Shown here: one piece after another, positions 10,491 to 22,936 of the stretch | How positions within the stretch are numbered: position 1 is the stretch's first letter | Layout of the letters: every line of letters begins with the position of its first letter | Assembly: GCA_022885665.1 (NCBI GenBank) | Contig: JAGQDJ010000136.1 | Location: forward strand, 1 to 64,000 | Direction: 5' to 3' | From: Triops longicaudatus | Lineage: Eukaryota; Arthropoda; Branchiopoda; Notostraca; Triopsidae | Length of the DNA stretch: 64,000 bases | Notes under the pieces: generated by a model | What the model saw: the letters and a program-made list of their open reading frames with translations, nothing else | Database searches by the model: none | Told to the model about the DNA's origin: nothing | Program-made: the position numbers and the translations under genes

Positions 10491-10772
10491 ACAACTTAAG
10501 GTCTACTTTTCAGGTAACGTAATTCACTTTGATTGAAGTCCTTCTGATCCAAAAGTAACGGACAATGGTATTCTCTGACCAGCATCTGTTTTCCCTGAAA
10601 GCTTTTAGTTTTCTTCTCTTTTTTCACAAGAAAGCAATTTAAAGTCTACTGTTCAAGTAACGTAATTCAATTTGGTTGAAGTCCTTTTGATCCCAAAAAA
10701 AGGACAATCAACATTCTCAGACTAGCATCTGTTCCCCTGAAAGCGTTTAGTTTTCTTTTGTTTTCTTCACAC
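10491..10772. repeat. Two-copy 140-bp tandem duplication upstream of the methyltransferase gene
   Basis: Copy 1 (10491-10632) and copy 2 (10633-10772) share the ordered blocks gtctact..ttca.gtaacg, taattca.ttt.gttgaagtcctt, ac.agcatctgtt and ccctgaaagc.tttagttttctt. Copy 1 abuts the 5' flank of the methyltransferase gene, so the duplicated unit may carry its promoter. Confidence 0.8.
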
Positions 10773-13700
10773 AGTTGGAATCGAAAGAAAAATATATTGT
10801 TGTGATTCACGAAATGTTGCGTTGCCCCATAAAACTTGGTCGTAACTGATACCACCGCAAGCAGTTTAGGAAATAAACGAATTCGCCTTTGCAGTTACAA
10901 AATATGAGACACCGTGGTGCTTTGTCCCAGGATCAGTTATAATATACAGGTTCCATGCATTCCGAAAAACATGCTTCTGTAAGCACGCCATTAATTGCCC
11001 ATAAAACTACATGTCTATGACTAGTACCGGTTAAAAGCTATGAAATTTGTTGCTTCTCAAATCCAATTGTTGAACGGGAATCAGTTCACAGGAACGTTCT
11101 GAAAATAATATAAATTATCTATGCCATATTAATCAATATGGAATACTTTTGCGTTATCTTTGGCAATAATATACCGTGTCTTAGAGAAAACTGAATTGTA
11201 AACAGAAAAAATGCAACATTCACAAAAACGCCATTTTCAAACAGCCTAAAGGTTACAATACTAAAGTGCTTCAATCAGATTGTATAACTGTTTTCTTCAA
11301 AACTGTTACCGCTATTTAAAACGTTTAAAATAAGAAGTTTTCCTTCTCTTTCGTGTTGCCTTTACTCACAGCCGATAGTTCGAACTTCAAAGCAAACAAC
11401 GTCATGCTGCGTTGCCGCTTTTCGCGGCGCTTTTCTTGTTGTCGAGAAAGCTGCCGTTACAATCGGTGTTCAGCGTGATTTGGGCTTTCTAAGATTTCTG
11501 TAAAATCACTGTGAAACTGTGATATCCGAACTTTTAGTCTGCTATTCTGTAGCATTTGCTGAACTTAAAAGAATATTTTTCTCATATTTGGAATCTAAAT
11601 AACACGCGTCGCTTAACTTTGTAACATTATACGCCACTGATCTGACAGACTATTAACAGATTTTTTAATTAAATTTTTCGGTGGTCTTGAAGGTGGTTAA
11701 GTTGTATTAACCGTTCAGTAAACACACCAACTGGACCAGTTTGAAGTACTTTTAAGTTTGATTTAGACAAACATAGGTATATAATTAAAACAGAAGTAGT
11801 GAACGCACAGGAAACAATATTAAGAAGGATTTAAAACCGGAAAAACAGGGCCATACAAAAAGTTTCCTCTTTACTTCGTGCTATATACCATACATAACAT
11901 GTTACAAATGGCACTCATGAAGAGACTCACGGTTTGGGATTTCCGAAGAGTGAAATTAAGCCTGTAATAATAATACAGACGTAAATTCCTCAAGGTTATC
12001 CTGACTAGATTGACTCATTTTGCCCGTTGCAAGAACTTGGCATTACAATAAATCATTACAACCGCAAACTTCAGTTATTTACTCATTTTACAGACATTTT
12101 TCAATTCCTTTCAGACATTTTCCATGCATCCCATTCATTCCATTGTTGCACCATGGTCCCAACCCGTCTTTGTGTCACAACAGAGCAGTCATAATAATTT
12201 TTTCTCGATCCACAATACTCGAAGGAAACAGGTAGGATTTTCGCATTGAACGAAGTTTTAAGTAACATAAACTTCAGTGATGGCGCGAAATAAGTCCCCT
12301 GAAGAAGTTTTTTCCATTTCTTCTTCGACTTCAGGGCAAGTCCACACAAATTCCAGTTCGTTAGCCTTTTCCGTGTCCAATTGTCTCGTTTAATCCATAA
12401 AATAAGGTTTCGGGGGGTGGAAACCTGTAACTATTGCTCTGAAACAAAGTAATAAAAATTGCGTCATAATAAGCCATGAACCAAACTGTAAAATTAAATC
12501 TCCAAATTGTCAAGATCAGAACAGTAATATAGGATCCACTGGAACGCTTACCGTAACTGTACATTAATTTCTACCGTTTTAGAGCAGCAGTAGGTAGCAA
12601 CTTATATAGTAGAACTCTGGTTTTTGACAGGATCGGAGTTTTACTGTACTCATATTACTTCTAAGCTACAACAGTCAGAAGGAATGTTTAATTAGATCTA
12701 TTGTAAACCCTTTTAAACAACATGCAAGTTAATTATTCTGTGTTTTTGTCTATATCTAACTTAATTGCTCAATTTTCAATAATAATAGCTTCATATCTTT
12801 GATTAAATAAAACGTAGTCTTTAATTCACGCAAGAACATATTTGGTCTAAGTAGCGATGGAGTAGGCTATTTTCACATTGCACAGGTCAATAACATCAGA
12901 CTTGCGCGATGTACGGGTTCAAAGTAATCGATTAGGTTCTTATAAACGTACTTTTAAGACAGAAATAAACATAATTCATAAACATATCTTTGAATAGTGA
13001 ACAAAACTTTTCTTACTTTCTACATTTTTGTAGTTAATTCAGATAAATTCTGGAACGAAACCACCGCGAAATTCGCTTTGACTGACGAGACTGTCTCGTC
13101 AAAAAGTTCACTTACCAGAATGGAGTACTTGCCCAGTTGGCGTCGGAAGGTTGCGCGGGAGTGACGCAGGTCATTGTAATATACGTCGACCTCGTGTATC
13201 TCCTTTTCTCCCCATCCCCCACCCCCTGCCTAGGACACATGGTCGGATCGATTTCCGGGTGCTAAGCACGAGCCGACTGCAGCTGTTGTGCTACGTAGAT
13301 CTCCGCGTTTTATAAATATATCTGCACTGGCAGGTGTATGTACGGTATGTATATGGAGGTGTATGTATATGGAGGCTATATAAATAAACGGGGATACTAT
13401 TAGGCGTTCTGTCTTTTGCCCTACTGCAAGACCTTGTAATTATGGCAGGTAGTTTGTATGTTAAAAGACCAAATTGCCCAACTGTTTGCCATTGAATGAA
13501 ACGAATCTTGAATGGAAGACTTATTTGCGAAAGAAATGCTTTAAAGCTTTTTTTAAATAAAAAATGGTACGGCTAATCATACACTTCTCATGAGTACCGT
13601 CAGGTACTCACAGTGACGGTACCAAAATTTTGCGGTTTATTAATTTCCGTCCTTTTTTTGCGTATTTGTGTTATTTGGGAATTCTCATTATGATTTGATG

Positions 13701-14074
13701 TCATTAGGACAGAGCTTCATATTGAAAACTGGAGATTTTATGGTACAGCATACTATTTTACAAAATTTTTCAAAAGAGAAATCAGTCCTTCTATTAAAAT
13801 TTTAATTTAAAGGACAAATTGTAAAAAAAAATCTCCGCTTGTCTCCGCGGGCATGCTTGAATTAAATTTCGGTTCTTCAAGTCCTTAAAAGATGGCAGCT
13901 CTGTTTGTTATGGTCAGGAAAACTTGTGGAATTTGACAAACAGAAGTTTTCTCGCTACTTCTCTTATGCGAAAAATTACTTAAAATCCAATTTGGAATCG
14001 TTTTCTGAAGACTTAAAATCTTTTAGCACTACATAATAAAATTGTTCTAGATTTCCAGAAAATTCTGTTTTATT
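10773..14074. other. 3.3-kb intergenic region before ENTR1
   Basis: No supported gene. It holds an AGTAGAACTC hairpin (listed separately). A GC-richer patch around 13,050-13,440 has a TATATAAATAAA TATA-like string on the plus strand at about 13,376 and short GTATGTATATGGAG repeats; this could be a distal promoter, but no transcript can be assigned. Confidence 0.45.
12605..12648. repeat. Miniature hairpin, TATAGTAGAACTC type
   Basis: TATAGTAGAACTC (12605-12617) is inverted as GGAGTTTTACTGTA (12635-12648). The ends match those of the elements at 5494, 15502 and 40885, so this is probably a deleted copy of the same repeat family. Confidence 0.45.
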
Positions 14075-16550
14075 ATGGCAAGCTGGAACGGGGAAGAAGA
14101 AAACCCCGCAAAAGACGGTTATATCTCTCGTGTCGATGCAGATGACCGAACTGAAAACTCAGACCTTGTTGAAGGTAACCTTTCCATTATATCATAAAAA
14201 AAATCACGTCCTTTTAATAAAACAATTATGTAGAAGCTTTTCTTTATATCCCTAAACGTCGTTGACAGACATAAATATTTAAAATTACTCTGAAATTATT
14301 AAAAATCCACATTTTCCTAAAAAACAAAACTATGTACAGTTCCAAACCAATAATTCGTGTGTAACTTAGGTACCGAATGCCTAGAGTCTCAAGAAAACAG
14401 CTCCAAACTGCGAAACCGAGAAGAAAATCCGTTCTCCTTCCGTCATTTCCTCTCACGAAGCACCACTACGTCCTCAACTCCGACTCCTTCAGTCTCCAAT
14501 TCTTTACCCCATGACCTCTCGCACGATAATCTCGATGGTGGCGTGCGAGCCAAGCCGCGTGCTTACAATTCCTATGTCTCGTCGAGTCATTCCCAACCCC
14601 GTGGCCTTCCGGATTTTGTCCAGGATCATCTCCCGGATCCGTCAAACAATCACCTTCCGTCCCAGTTACCTTTATCTAGTCCCTTACCTTTTGATTTAAC
14701 CCGAGATCAGCCCCATGCCGACCATAGACCCGAACCGTCCGTGTTAGCGTCCATCCCGCCCCTAGAATTACCCACTGTCAACCTCCCGAACCTTGTTACA
14801 AGGAGCAGGAGTCGAAGTCCGATCCATGCCGAAGGTGATATGCCGATACCGTTCGATCTGGCCAACTGTGGCACGCCTAGGGTCGAATTGGGGGTTGTGG
14901 AGGCCACAGGACCCGATTTAGCGGCGGTTAGCATTCCCAGAAATGAGGAGCAGGAAGCTGATGGGGAGGGGCTTGGCAATGGCGAGCTTTCTTTGCCTGA
15001 TTTCTTGTCAGATGGTCCTATGCAAAATGGACGTTTCGGTTCCGAGTTCTTGGCACCCGAAAATGGTTTTGCCAACGCGGAACGAGAAGCACGACATCGA
15101 AATTTAGAGAATGTATTTTTATTTTTTTTTAAATTTATTTCTGTTTTGCCTTTTCGTCTTGCGTGAGATTACGTTATATGGAAAGTTATTGTATTTTTAT
15201 TGAGCTATAAAATAAGCTATCAAGTTGTTAAGTTATTAGTTTATTTTTATATATATTTCCTAATTTCGAGAATTTATTCCGTTATTATTCAGTACGTTTT
15301 TTATTTCTTACGCGCAATTTTTACTTGCAATATTCCATTGCTTCTTAGTTTAATACGTTAACATTCGTTGTTTGCATAGTGCTTACGAATTTTTCTTTGT
15401 GTAGGTATTTCAAGAGAATGAAGAGCTTCGTTCACACTTGGAAAGCGTTCAAATGCAGTTACGGGCCGAGCGAGAAAAGTAAGCTGATTTTAGTGCTCAA
15501 TTACAGTAGAAACTCGTTATGACGAGATACCTTGGGTTCTTTATGCCGAGGTTTTACTATATAATATGATCTTGTAGTAATCCAGCGAGTTTGACCAATA
15601 TTGTGATTAATGTTATAGGGTTGCGAGAATGGAACTCGCGTTAGAAGAGCAAAGGAGGCGGGAAATGGCCGAGACTTCGGTTATGGAACGTGCTGTCGGC
15701 CAAATTGACGTGAATCTGCGTGTAGCAACGGTAACTTTTCATACTAGTCGTAGGAAAGAATATATTTATTTTATATATTTCGTAGGAACGCGCCGAGTTG
15801 GCTGAATCTCAAGCCTCTGCGCTTCGTGTTGAACTTCGTCGCTTGGAAGTAATTTCTTAAAGATTTATTTTGGATGTCAAAATATTAAACTTGAGCAAAT
15901 TCAGGTAGATTACCAATTAATTAAGATCAAAATCAGAACTTAAAAAAAACGAATAAAAAGAATGTCTAGTATTCAAAACGGAAAACTCTTAAGTAAATTT
16001 AATGATTATCGAACACAAAATTGTGTAAATCGATTCAACGTGATATTTTCCCAATTTAAAGTCAAAAATCGTTAAAGCTCAGCTCATAAATTTGAATGAC
16101 GTGTAAAGAGTAACGCGCATAAAAATTAATTGACTGTTATGAAGCTCTTTAAGATACCTTAATTATTGTGTACTATTGTTTTGTTACTTACGGTCTTTTT
16201 ATCCGTTTCAGAGCGAAATGCGGAGTCTGCGACGTGAAAATGAGCTTTTGAGAGGAGCAGGTGAACCAAGTGAACTACGATTTGGGGTGAGAAGAACTGC
16301 GCAAGAATTAAATGCTGCTGCCAACCAAGCGGAGAGAACTGTTCGGTAACAAATTTACAAAAACTTATAAAATAGTAAAATTGAACGAAAATGAATAAGA
16401 GAAGTTGACTAAAAAGTTTTATTCTAAATTATGTTATGTAGAGAATTGCTAAGCGGTGTGGAACACTTGCGAATCCTTGCAGCTACTCTCGAAAGCTTGG
16501 ATAGTTCTGACGAAGTTCCTTGGCACAATCCCAAGAAACCTGCACGTTAA
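14075..16550 (+). CDS. ENTR1: Endosome-associated trafficking regulator 1 (SDCCAG3)
   Basis: Seven exons (14075-14174, 14370-15112, 15405-15478, 15619-15730, 15786-15848, 16212-16345, 16442-16550) give 444 aa. ENTR1 is a coiled-coil protein of recycling endosomes, centrosome and midbody that helps sort cargo with retromer-associated partners. The conserved NPFSFRHFL motif is near residue 53. A long low-complexity Ser/Pro/Leu region follows (about 65-270). A C-terminal coiled coil covers about 278-425 (NEELRSHLESVQMQLRAERE, EMRSLRRENELLRG), ending with ELLSGVEHLRILAATLESLD, which matches the vertebrate C-terminus. An AATAAA at 16695-16700 lies just outside the stop codon of the convergent ATMIN gene, so the two 3' UTRs probably overlap. 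Confidence 0.88.
15502..15561. mobile_element. 60-bp hairpin element in an ENTR1 intron
   Basis: TACAGTAGAAACTCG (15502-15516) is inverted at 15547-15561 as CGAGGTTTTACTATA. Inside are the smaller palindromic pieces TTATGACGAGA and TTATGCCGAG. It lies in intron 15479-15618 and looks like an internally deleted MITE of the CTCGTTATAACGAG family. Confidence 0.6.
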
Positions 16551-16705
16551 GACTGCATAACAAAAACTTTCTGTTTAAATCTCTTTCTAACTTTTTCCTC
16601 TAAAAAGTTGTCCAAACTCGGTTGTTGATTTTATGTATTTAACTTATGCATTTAACATGTGAATTGGCAAAAAATGGATATAACAAACAAGACAAATAAA
16701 CAAAA

Positions 16706-18216
16706 TCACTCGATTTGTTCCATAGGGTCAGTTCCAGTATCTTCCGAAGACGACTGTTTGTACAATCCACGATTATCAGGTCCGAGTTCGCGCCACCAAA
16801 CGGCAGATAATGCTGTTTGAGTCTCGGAGTCCACAAAACCACCATTTTGCTCCGGGTCCCAATCCCAATTCGTTTGCGTTTCCATATGACACAGATTAAC
16901 TGCGTTGAAAAGCTCTAGATCTTCTTCGTAGCAAGTTTGAGTCTGCGATGACAGCAAAACGCCACCTGTCTGCTGCTCGTCCAGCAAATCTTGACGTAAG
17001 AAAGGATCCGTTTGGGTGGCTGCGGTGGCCTTTTCGTCCATGTCGTCGCCCCAAATGTCCGTTAAACCGGCTAACGAGTTTTCTTCCTGCTGGTAATTCA
17101 GCTCGCAAACTTTTGAAGTTTCTTGACTTGTTGGACCCGGCAATGAGTTGTTGGTAGATGATGAAAACGTTTGAGTTTGAACGCTCGTCCCGCGATTCCA
17201 CATCGTCTGGGTTTCTCGAGTACTTTGATCGTCGAATTGCAACGAAAGCTGCGAAGTTTGCGTCTCTGAATGCGAAACAAGACTTAAATGCTGATCGACC
17301 ACATCCAAAATGGTCGTGTTTAAGGTATTGGACGCTTCTATTTGAGTCGCAGTACTGGAAACTGGATCCACGCCCATTGTGGTGCTTGAAGATGAAAGAT
17401 TCGCTAATCTGCAGTTTTTGGGTTTTCCAATTTTGTCTTTTTTGTCTGAAATAGAAAACAAACAAACATTATAGTAATAATAAACTAAAACTTTTTTATT
17501 TATTTTTTAAATTTAGATGCTTTAATTAATAATTTTAAAATTGAAAAATACAGAATATCAGTGTTTTACTTTGCTTGGCGATTTGGCGTTTGTCGGTGGG
17601 CGACAAAGCATCGGTCTGCGTTCCGATATCTACCACGGATTTGACAATCTGGAGCCGTTTTTCGCCCGAGCTTGCTAGTTCGCTCAATGCCATCGCAGCC
17701 ATCAAATGTAAAGCGGATGGTTTCGGGAGAACAGAAAGAATTCTGGGTTTAGAATCGCTTTTACAGGCATTTGACGGGTTCAGCAGTGGTTGTTGAAAAA
17801 TGACGACGATTTGTGCTTCAGAAGGAAGCACAGCTTTGCGTTTAGGAGCCTGTAGGGTGGAGCTATGTTTATTGCGTTTAAGATGTGTTAGTAATGCTTC
17901 GTAGCTGGTGTATTTCTTCTCGCAGGTGTCGCAAGGGAAACTTTTGCCGCATCCTTTACTATGTGTTGACAAAAGCTGACTGGAACCAAAGGCTTTTGGG
18001 CAAGCAGAGCAGGTATACACTTTCTCCGCGTGAACTTTGTCTATGTGCTAATCCAGACAAAAATATTAGAGAGAAAAATTCACTTAAGTTCGACATTAGT
18101 TTCATTGATATTACTTGTTTCAGATATTTTAACTTCGAAAAGGACTTTGAGCTGTCAGGTCCGTACTTGCAACCCACAAAGCTGCATTTATAGGACTTGG
18201 CTAGTTGAGAAGTCAT
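16706..18216 (-). CDS. ATMIN: ATMIN/ASCIZ zinc-finger transcription factor with TQT motifs
   Basis: Three coding exons (18216-18115, 18047-17570, 17445-16706), 439 aa. ASCIZ activates the dynein light chain LC8 gene and is in turn bound and inhibited by LC8. The N-terminus has the family zinc-finger block: CSFVGCKYGPDSSKSFSKL, HIDKVHAEKVYTCSACPKAF, then CGKSFPCDTCEKKYTSYEAL. The rest is low-complexity with eight canonical LC8-binding TQT motifs (GTQTD, SETQTS, RETQTM, VQTQTF, ATQTD, SQTQTC, METQTN, SETQTA) and one TQI. The start used is the first ATG upstream of the zinc-finger block (18216); the vertebrate protein has an additional N-terminal finger, so a further 5' exon in the 18.2-19.2 kb region is possible. 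Confidence 0.9.
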
Positions 18217-19266
18217 TGGAGCCCACGAAATTAACTCAACCGTTAACACAAGGGATATTTAGTGTGTTCCTAAACGTAAAAATGCCAATATTTTACAGTT
18301 ATTGGCATTTCTGGGGAAAACGAGTTATTTGATTGTAAAAACTCACTCTTTCTGTAAAACAAATAGTTCCTTATCATTCTTCAATTGCAAGGTTATTGAT
18401 ATAAAATGTTCCGGAGTGCAATTTAATAGGATTTCGGGTCCTACAAATTGTTGTTCTACCATGTTATTTGCTATGCTGTTTCCGAGGTAGACAATAACAA
18501 AGCAAATCGCGAACGACAACAGTTGTGAACGGCGAACTAGCTGTTGAACGCTGAACAGGTCAAGCTTGCTTCGTGTTCATTTTTGCTGTCTGAAAAATTG
18601 GAAGCATAAATTCGTACGAACAGCATTCAACTTAAAGAATGCTTATTATTGCCCGAAAGCTTAATTTAAGTTAAATCAATTGTTCTAAAGTCAAAAACTT
18701 AAGTATTTATACATAAAATAATGTATTTGTACAGCTTAAGTTATTTAAGTTTGACACGCCGTAATCACGTTAGGTGGCAGTAACAGGATAATTGTTGTTG
18801 TTTGTCATACAGATTTCGCAATTGTCAAGTGTCACAATCCTAAATAAATAACTTATTTGCAAGCCAAACATACTATTTAATCCTTCGGCGCTGGTCGCTC
18901 CCATGAAGTTTTGTACTGTAAGTAAGATTTTAAAACGTGTTAACTTGGCACAAAATAAGAAATTGTAAACTCTTCATTTTGTAACTTCTCATTTTTTAAC
19001 GAAAATCTCATGCATAGGTTCCACTGTTTTCAAACTAATCGCACATTTTGAACTAATTTAACGATCCTGGCTTAACTCCGCCCCTTGCCCCCCTCCCCTT
19101 GCTAGTATTTTGTTGAAGACCCGTCTTCATATACCCTGAGGCACGGAGTACTGTAACCCTTTGTATTTTCGTTAGCTTTACAGAAAATAAATGTATTGTA
19201 ACCTGAAAACAATTTCACGTTAATGACAAGAATCTGTTTTATCTCCTGCAGTAAAAAATCAATGTC
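18217..19266. other. Divergent spacer between ATMIN and TCAIM
   Basis: About 1 kb that should hold both promoters. No TATA box is clear. Any missing upstream exon of ATMIN would be here. Confidence 0.5.
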
Positions 19267-20673
19267 ATGTTTGTCACTGGACGCAAGTTGGCCACGTGGT
19301 TGACGGTTGCTAATAACAGCCGGCACCTAACAACCGCGGAAGTTACTGCGGTTTTGCGACCTTTCTATTTCTCAGTCCACCCTGATTTATTTGGTCAACA
19401 CCCTGTGGAACGACAAGTCAACGAAAACTCTCTCAAGGTCCTAAATTGTCATTTAGAAGCTATCCTCCATCAAAGACCTCAAAAGTCTACCCAGTTAATG
19501 TTCTACATTCGCAAACCCCCACAAAAAGCCCTCCACCCTGTCCATATTAAACTTCCACAACCAACTATTAGAGAAACGGTTAGAAGCATTTTGTCAGCTT
19601 GTAGTCTCCCCACGCAACAAGTAGATCGACTTCGTCAACCTGTTCAACCTAGTCCCCCGCGTTTTCATGTAGAACCAGCTGAGCGTGGCTGGGAAGAGGA
19701 GATCATGGCTCCTGGAAGTGGCGCCACTGTACGCGAAGAAACGTTAGCCACGTGGCTGGCACGCGTATGGAAGGACGCTGAAGAAGCAGCAGCAGCTTGT
19801 GAGCCTATACGAGAAGAAGTAACGCGATTACAAGAGCAATTATGCGAACAACTACAACTAAAAAGCATTGTGTGGGATTGTGGCTGGGAAGTGATGCATT
19901 TTCGGGGTTGTCTCTTCAGTTTTCGCAACCTGATGGTCCATCACCCCGAAACGATGGCCAGCCTCAAGGGTGAGACGGTTATTTTCGGTAGGGATACTGG
20001 AATTAGCCTCAAAGGAGGAGTAATGTTAAATATAGGGGAAGTTAGACACAATTGGTTGGATTTTATTCGTAATTTAGACAAACACCGTCATGTTCAGCGC
20101 AAAATACCGATATTAGAGAAATCAGTTTCCAGTAGCTTGTGTAACATTGCAGTAGTCCAACGGCAGTACCGGCCCACAGTACTAGCAGCTAGTTATGAAT
20201 CTCATTTGAGGATTTTGACAACGTCGTTGGCAGATTATAGAGGAAGACAAAGATTTCCTGTAGAATGGGGAGATGATTTATCGAAATATCAGCTTGTGGT
20301 GGAAGGAGAGGCGGGTCCGCTTATGTTAGCACAGAGTGGGCAATTCATTGTTCCTGCATCTTGTCCTATTTTCTTATTGGTCAGCTTTATCGCGCAAAAC
20401 TTGAAACTAGCCGAAGAGAGGATTCTTGCAGACAGAGAAAATCAAGCCAATGAAAGAGACTTGATTAATACATGTATTAGTTTGTTAGAATTAAAAGCTT
20501 TAGAGAAAGACGAAAGTGTATCGCCTGAGCAGATGGTTGATAGCTTACAGCGATTGATTATGGCCAAAGAAAAACTGCACCCATTGTTGTCCAACAATAG
20601 GTTAAGAATTACGCAATATTATTCTGTACTAACAGATGGCGAAATTTGTGTACCATGGAACTGGAAAAACTGA
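19267..20673 (+). CDS. TCAIM: TCAIM, mitochondrial T-cell activation inhibitor homolog
   Basis: An uninterrupted 468-codon frame. It matches the vertebrate TCAIM family along its length: VLRPFYFSVHPDLFGQHPVE and QVNENSLKVLN near the start (a DnaJ-like region), a middle segment beginning around KSIVWDCGWEVMHFRGCLFS, HHPETMASLKGETVIFGRD, and the characteristic end YYSVLTDGEICVPWNWKN. The first 25 residues are basic and hydroxylated (MFVTGRKLATWLTV...), as for a mitochondrial targeting peptide. The molecular function is poorly known even in vertebrates, where it is a mitochondrial matrix protein. It is the only multi-hundred-codon gene here without introns apart from the broken methyltransferase, so intron loss or retroposition is possible. 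Confidence 0.93.
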   Translation: MFVTGRKLATWLTVANNSRHLTTAEVTAVLRPFYFSVHPDLFGQHPVERQVNENSLKVLNCHLEAILHQRPQKSTQLMFYIRKPPQKALHPVHIKLPQPTIRETVRSILSACSLPTQQVDRLRQPVQPSPPRFHVEPAERGWEEEIMAPGSGATVREETLATWLARVWKDAEEAAAACEPIREEVTRLQEQLCEQLQLKSIVWDCGWEVMHFRGCLFSFRNLMVHHPETMASLKGETVIFGRDTGISLKGGVMLNIGEVRHNWLDFIRNLDKHRHVQRKIPILEKSVSSSLCNIAVVQRQYRPTVLAASYESHLRILTTSLADYRGRQRFPVEWGDDLSKYQLVVEGEAGPLMLAQSGQFIVPASCPIFLLVSFIAQNLKLAEERILADRENQANERDLINTCISLLELKALEKDESVSPEQMVDSLQRLIMAKEKLHPLLSNNRLRITQYYSVLTDGEICVPWNWKN

Positions 20674-21396
20674 AATGTGATACCCATGCTGTATACTTTT
20701 ATTGATTTTTCATGCTCCATGATTGTTAATACAAGTTTATAGAGTAACTCCCTGGTCAACATACTCTACATCCACTTCATGTTACACCATTGCAATTCGT
20801 TCTTAAATTACAAGGTAAGACCTATAATCAAACAAAGCGGATTTTTATTATTTTAAAACATACCTATTCCACTGTAAAATACTGAAAAAAACGTACAATA
20901 CTGTAAAAAAAAACACTGTATAATACTGTGAAATTAATTAATATTAATAAATTAATGTATGAATTAATAAATCAATACACAATGTAGGGCGAGGCAGGAT
21001 GGAGGTCCCGTTAAAAACAAAACGAGTCGTTGCTAAGAGATATCAAGTACTGCACCTTAATCATGCAAGGTGGACAAAAAGAAGTGTCCTCTTAACAAAA
21101 TTAACCTCACCGTAAAAGTCTATCAAGAAAATTGTCTTCCCTTTCTAAACAAGCTATTTCCCGTTTACCTATTATGTTTTCAGTTAGTCGATTGACAAGA
21201 GACGCGCTTAGAATTGGTAATATGGTTCATGGACCAGAACAATCAGCCACGACAAAAATGTCACCACAAAGTTATTTCCTAACGAAAACTGTAAGGTAGT
21301 ACAAGGAATCAACGGAATTTTCGCTGGCTAAGTTTGTCGAACGCAAGCTTCGTTTTCAGACATCCTCGCAACGTGAACTTGAAAGATTCTTGAAGA
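20674..21396. promoter_or_regulatory. TCAIM 3' flank and Gr2 upstream region
   Basis: From about 21027 to 21396 the sequence is a diverged copy of the promoter unit found twice upstream of Gr3: gttgctaagagatatca at the start and gctggctaagtttgtcgaac..aagcttcg just before the 5' UTR. The first 350 bp hold AT-rich simple sequence including repeated AATACTG(T)AAAAA and ATTAATAAATTAATG strings. Confidence 0.55.
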
Positions 21397-22936
21397 ATGA
21401 CATTTTTCAGTTCTCATGAAGTTGAAGTTCGTGCTTTTTCCGTTTCGTATCCGTTGAGTGCAATACAACCAATTACAAGAGCGTTTGACTTTCAGAGATG
21501 GATGGGTCATTTTCCCGTAAGCATTGCAACGAATCGTTTAAAAGTGGTTACAGTTCGTTTCACGGGATGCCATTTTGCAACGTTCCTGTGTTTATTTACC
21601 TTGGTACTTCAATTCTTCGTCATGATTGGAAACTGCGCACAAATTTTGCGATTCACCACCGTCGCAACCTGGACACTCCTCCTGTTTGTAAACTTAATTT
21701 GCTTCTACGGATCGTCCATCGTGATTCCTCGGGTTGGCCTCTTTCGCAAGGATTTGCTACAGTTTATTTTAAATAATTTAGTTGAGACGCATACATTGCT
21801 TGCTGCCAATGTGAAACACGCTAATTGTTTCCGTCCCTGGATGGTCGTCGTTTTCTTGGAATTCTTTGCGGTAATTTATGCTGAAAAAATATTGCTTTCG
21901 TAATTAACTTCTGCCTGGTTTCTTACTGGCTGCTTTCGGTTTTGTTATGCAGATGTTCCCTGATATAATATGGGTGCTAATCTCAAACAAAGAGCCCTTC
22001 GTGTTTAGCTCCCATCCAATTTTCAGGTTTGGCACCGACAACGTCTTGTTGGGATTGGTGATTCAAGCTTTAATTAAACTGTACTGCAACATATCCATCT
22101 GGATTTTACCCTTGCAGTTTTTTAGCCTTTGTCGGCACACAGCGAAGTATTTCGCGGTCTTGGGCGATTTAGTTTCAGAAGTCGCCAAAGCTGGCGCTCA
22201 TGGACAAGTTCTTAGTCGTCAAAATTCCGCTAAACAAGAAACGAATAAAGTTGTGAATAACAGTCTTGAAGATCAGCTGATAGTCACAAATACTGCCTTA
22301 GTCAAGTTGGTGAAAGCTGCCAACGCCCTGAATACGTACTTCGGCTTTCCGATGCTCGCCTTCTTAACTTTTCGTTTCCTAAACATAGTAGGCAACTTAC
22401 ATTTTTGCGTCAGCTTGTCATCGCAATTGGCCAGAGGATCATACAACATACTTGACGTAATAAATTGCGTCAGGAGTCTGACTCGAGATGTAAGCGGGCT
22501 TTTGTTCGTTATATGGATCGGGGATTTGCTTCCGGCTGCCGTGAGTGGTCTTTAACTTTAAATACGAGTTTTTGTTTAATGAATTATAAATCGTAGGTGA
22601 CTAGATTTAAACAGCAAGTATGGGAAATTCCTTACGTGCCAGCAAGCTCCGACTTCAACGTGCGGGATGTCGACAAGCGTTCTAGTGGCAGTTATTTCCA
22701 GTGGCTGAGAAATCAGATTAATGCACTGCAAGTGGACATAAGTGCTTTTGGCTTTTTCCCTATTGGCAGAGACATCATTCCTCCAGTAAATTTTGTTGTG
22801 TTCTCATTATCGGCGACATATTCGTAATGTTTCAATTTTGCAGATTCTAGGAGCTATTATGACCTATTTTCTCATAACTGTCCAATATGCCAGCTCGGAT
22901 CCTATGAGTGCTTTGAAAGTCAACGCGACAGCGTAA
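21397..22936 (+). CDS. Gustatory receptor family protein (Gr copy 2)
   Basis: Four phase-0 exons: 21397-21870, 21953-22540, 22597-22785 and 22844-22936; 447 aa. Exon 1 is 474 nt as in both other copies. The start MTFFSSHEVEVRAFS leads into SYPLSAIQPITRAFDFQRWM. Conserved positions include SSIVIPRVGLFRK, KLYCNISIWILPLQFFSLC, the acidic/charged cytoplasmic loop near residues 225-265, SLEDQLIVTNTALVKLVKAA, FPMLAFLTFRFLNIVGNLHF, and the last exon ILGAIMTYFLITVQYA. Gr proteins are odorant/tastant-gated cation channels with an intracellular N-terminus. It is closer to Gr3 than to Gr1, fitting a local tandem duplication. Confidence 0.9.
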
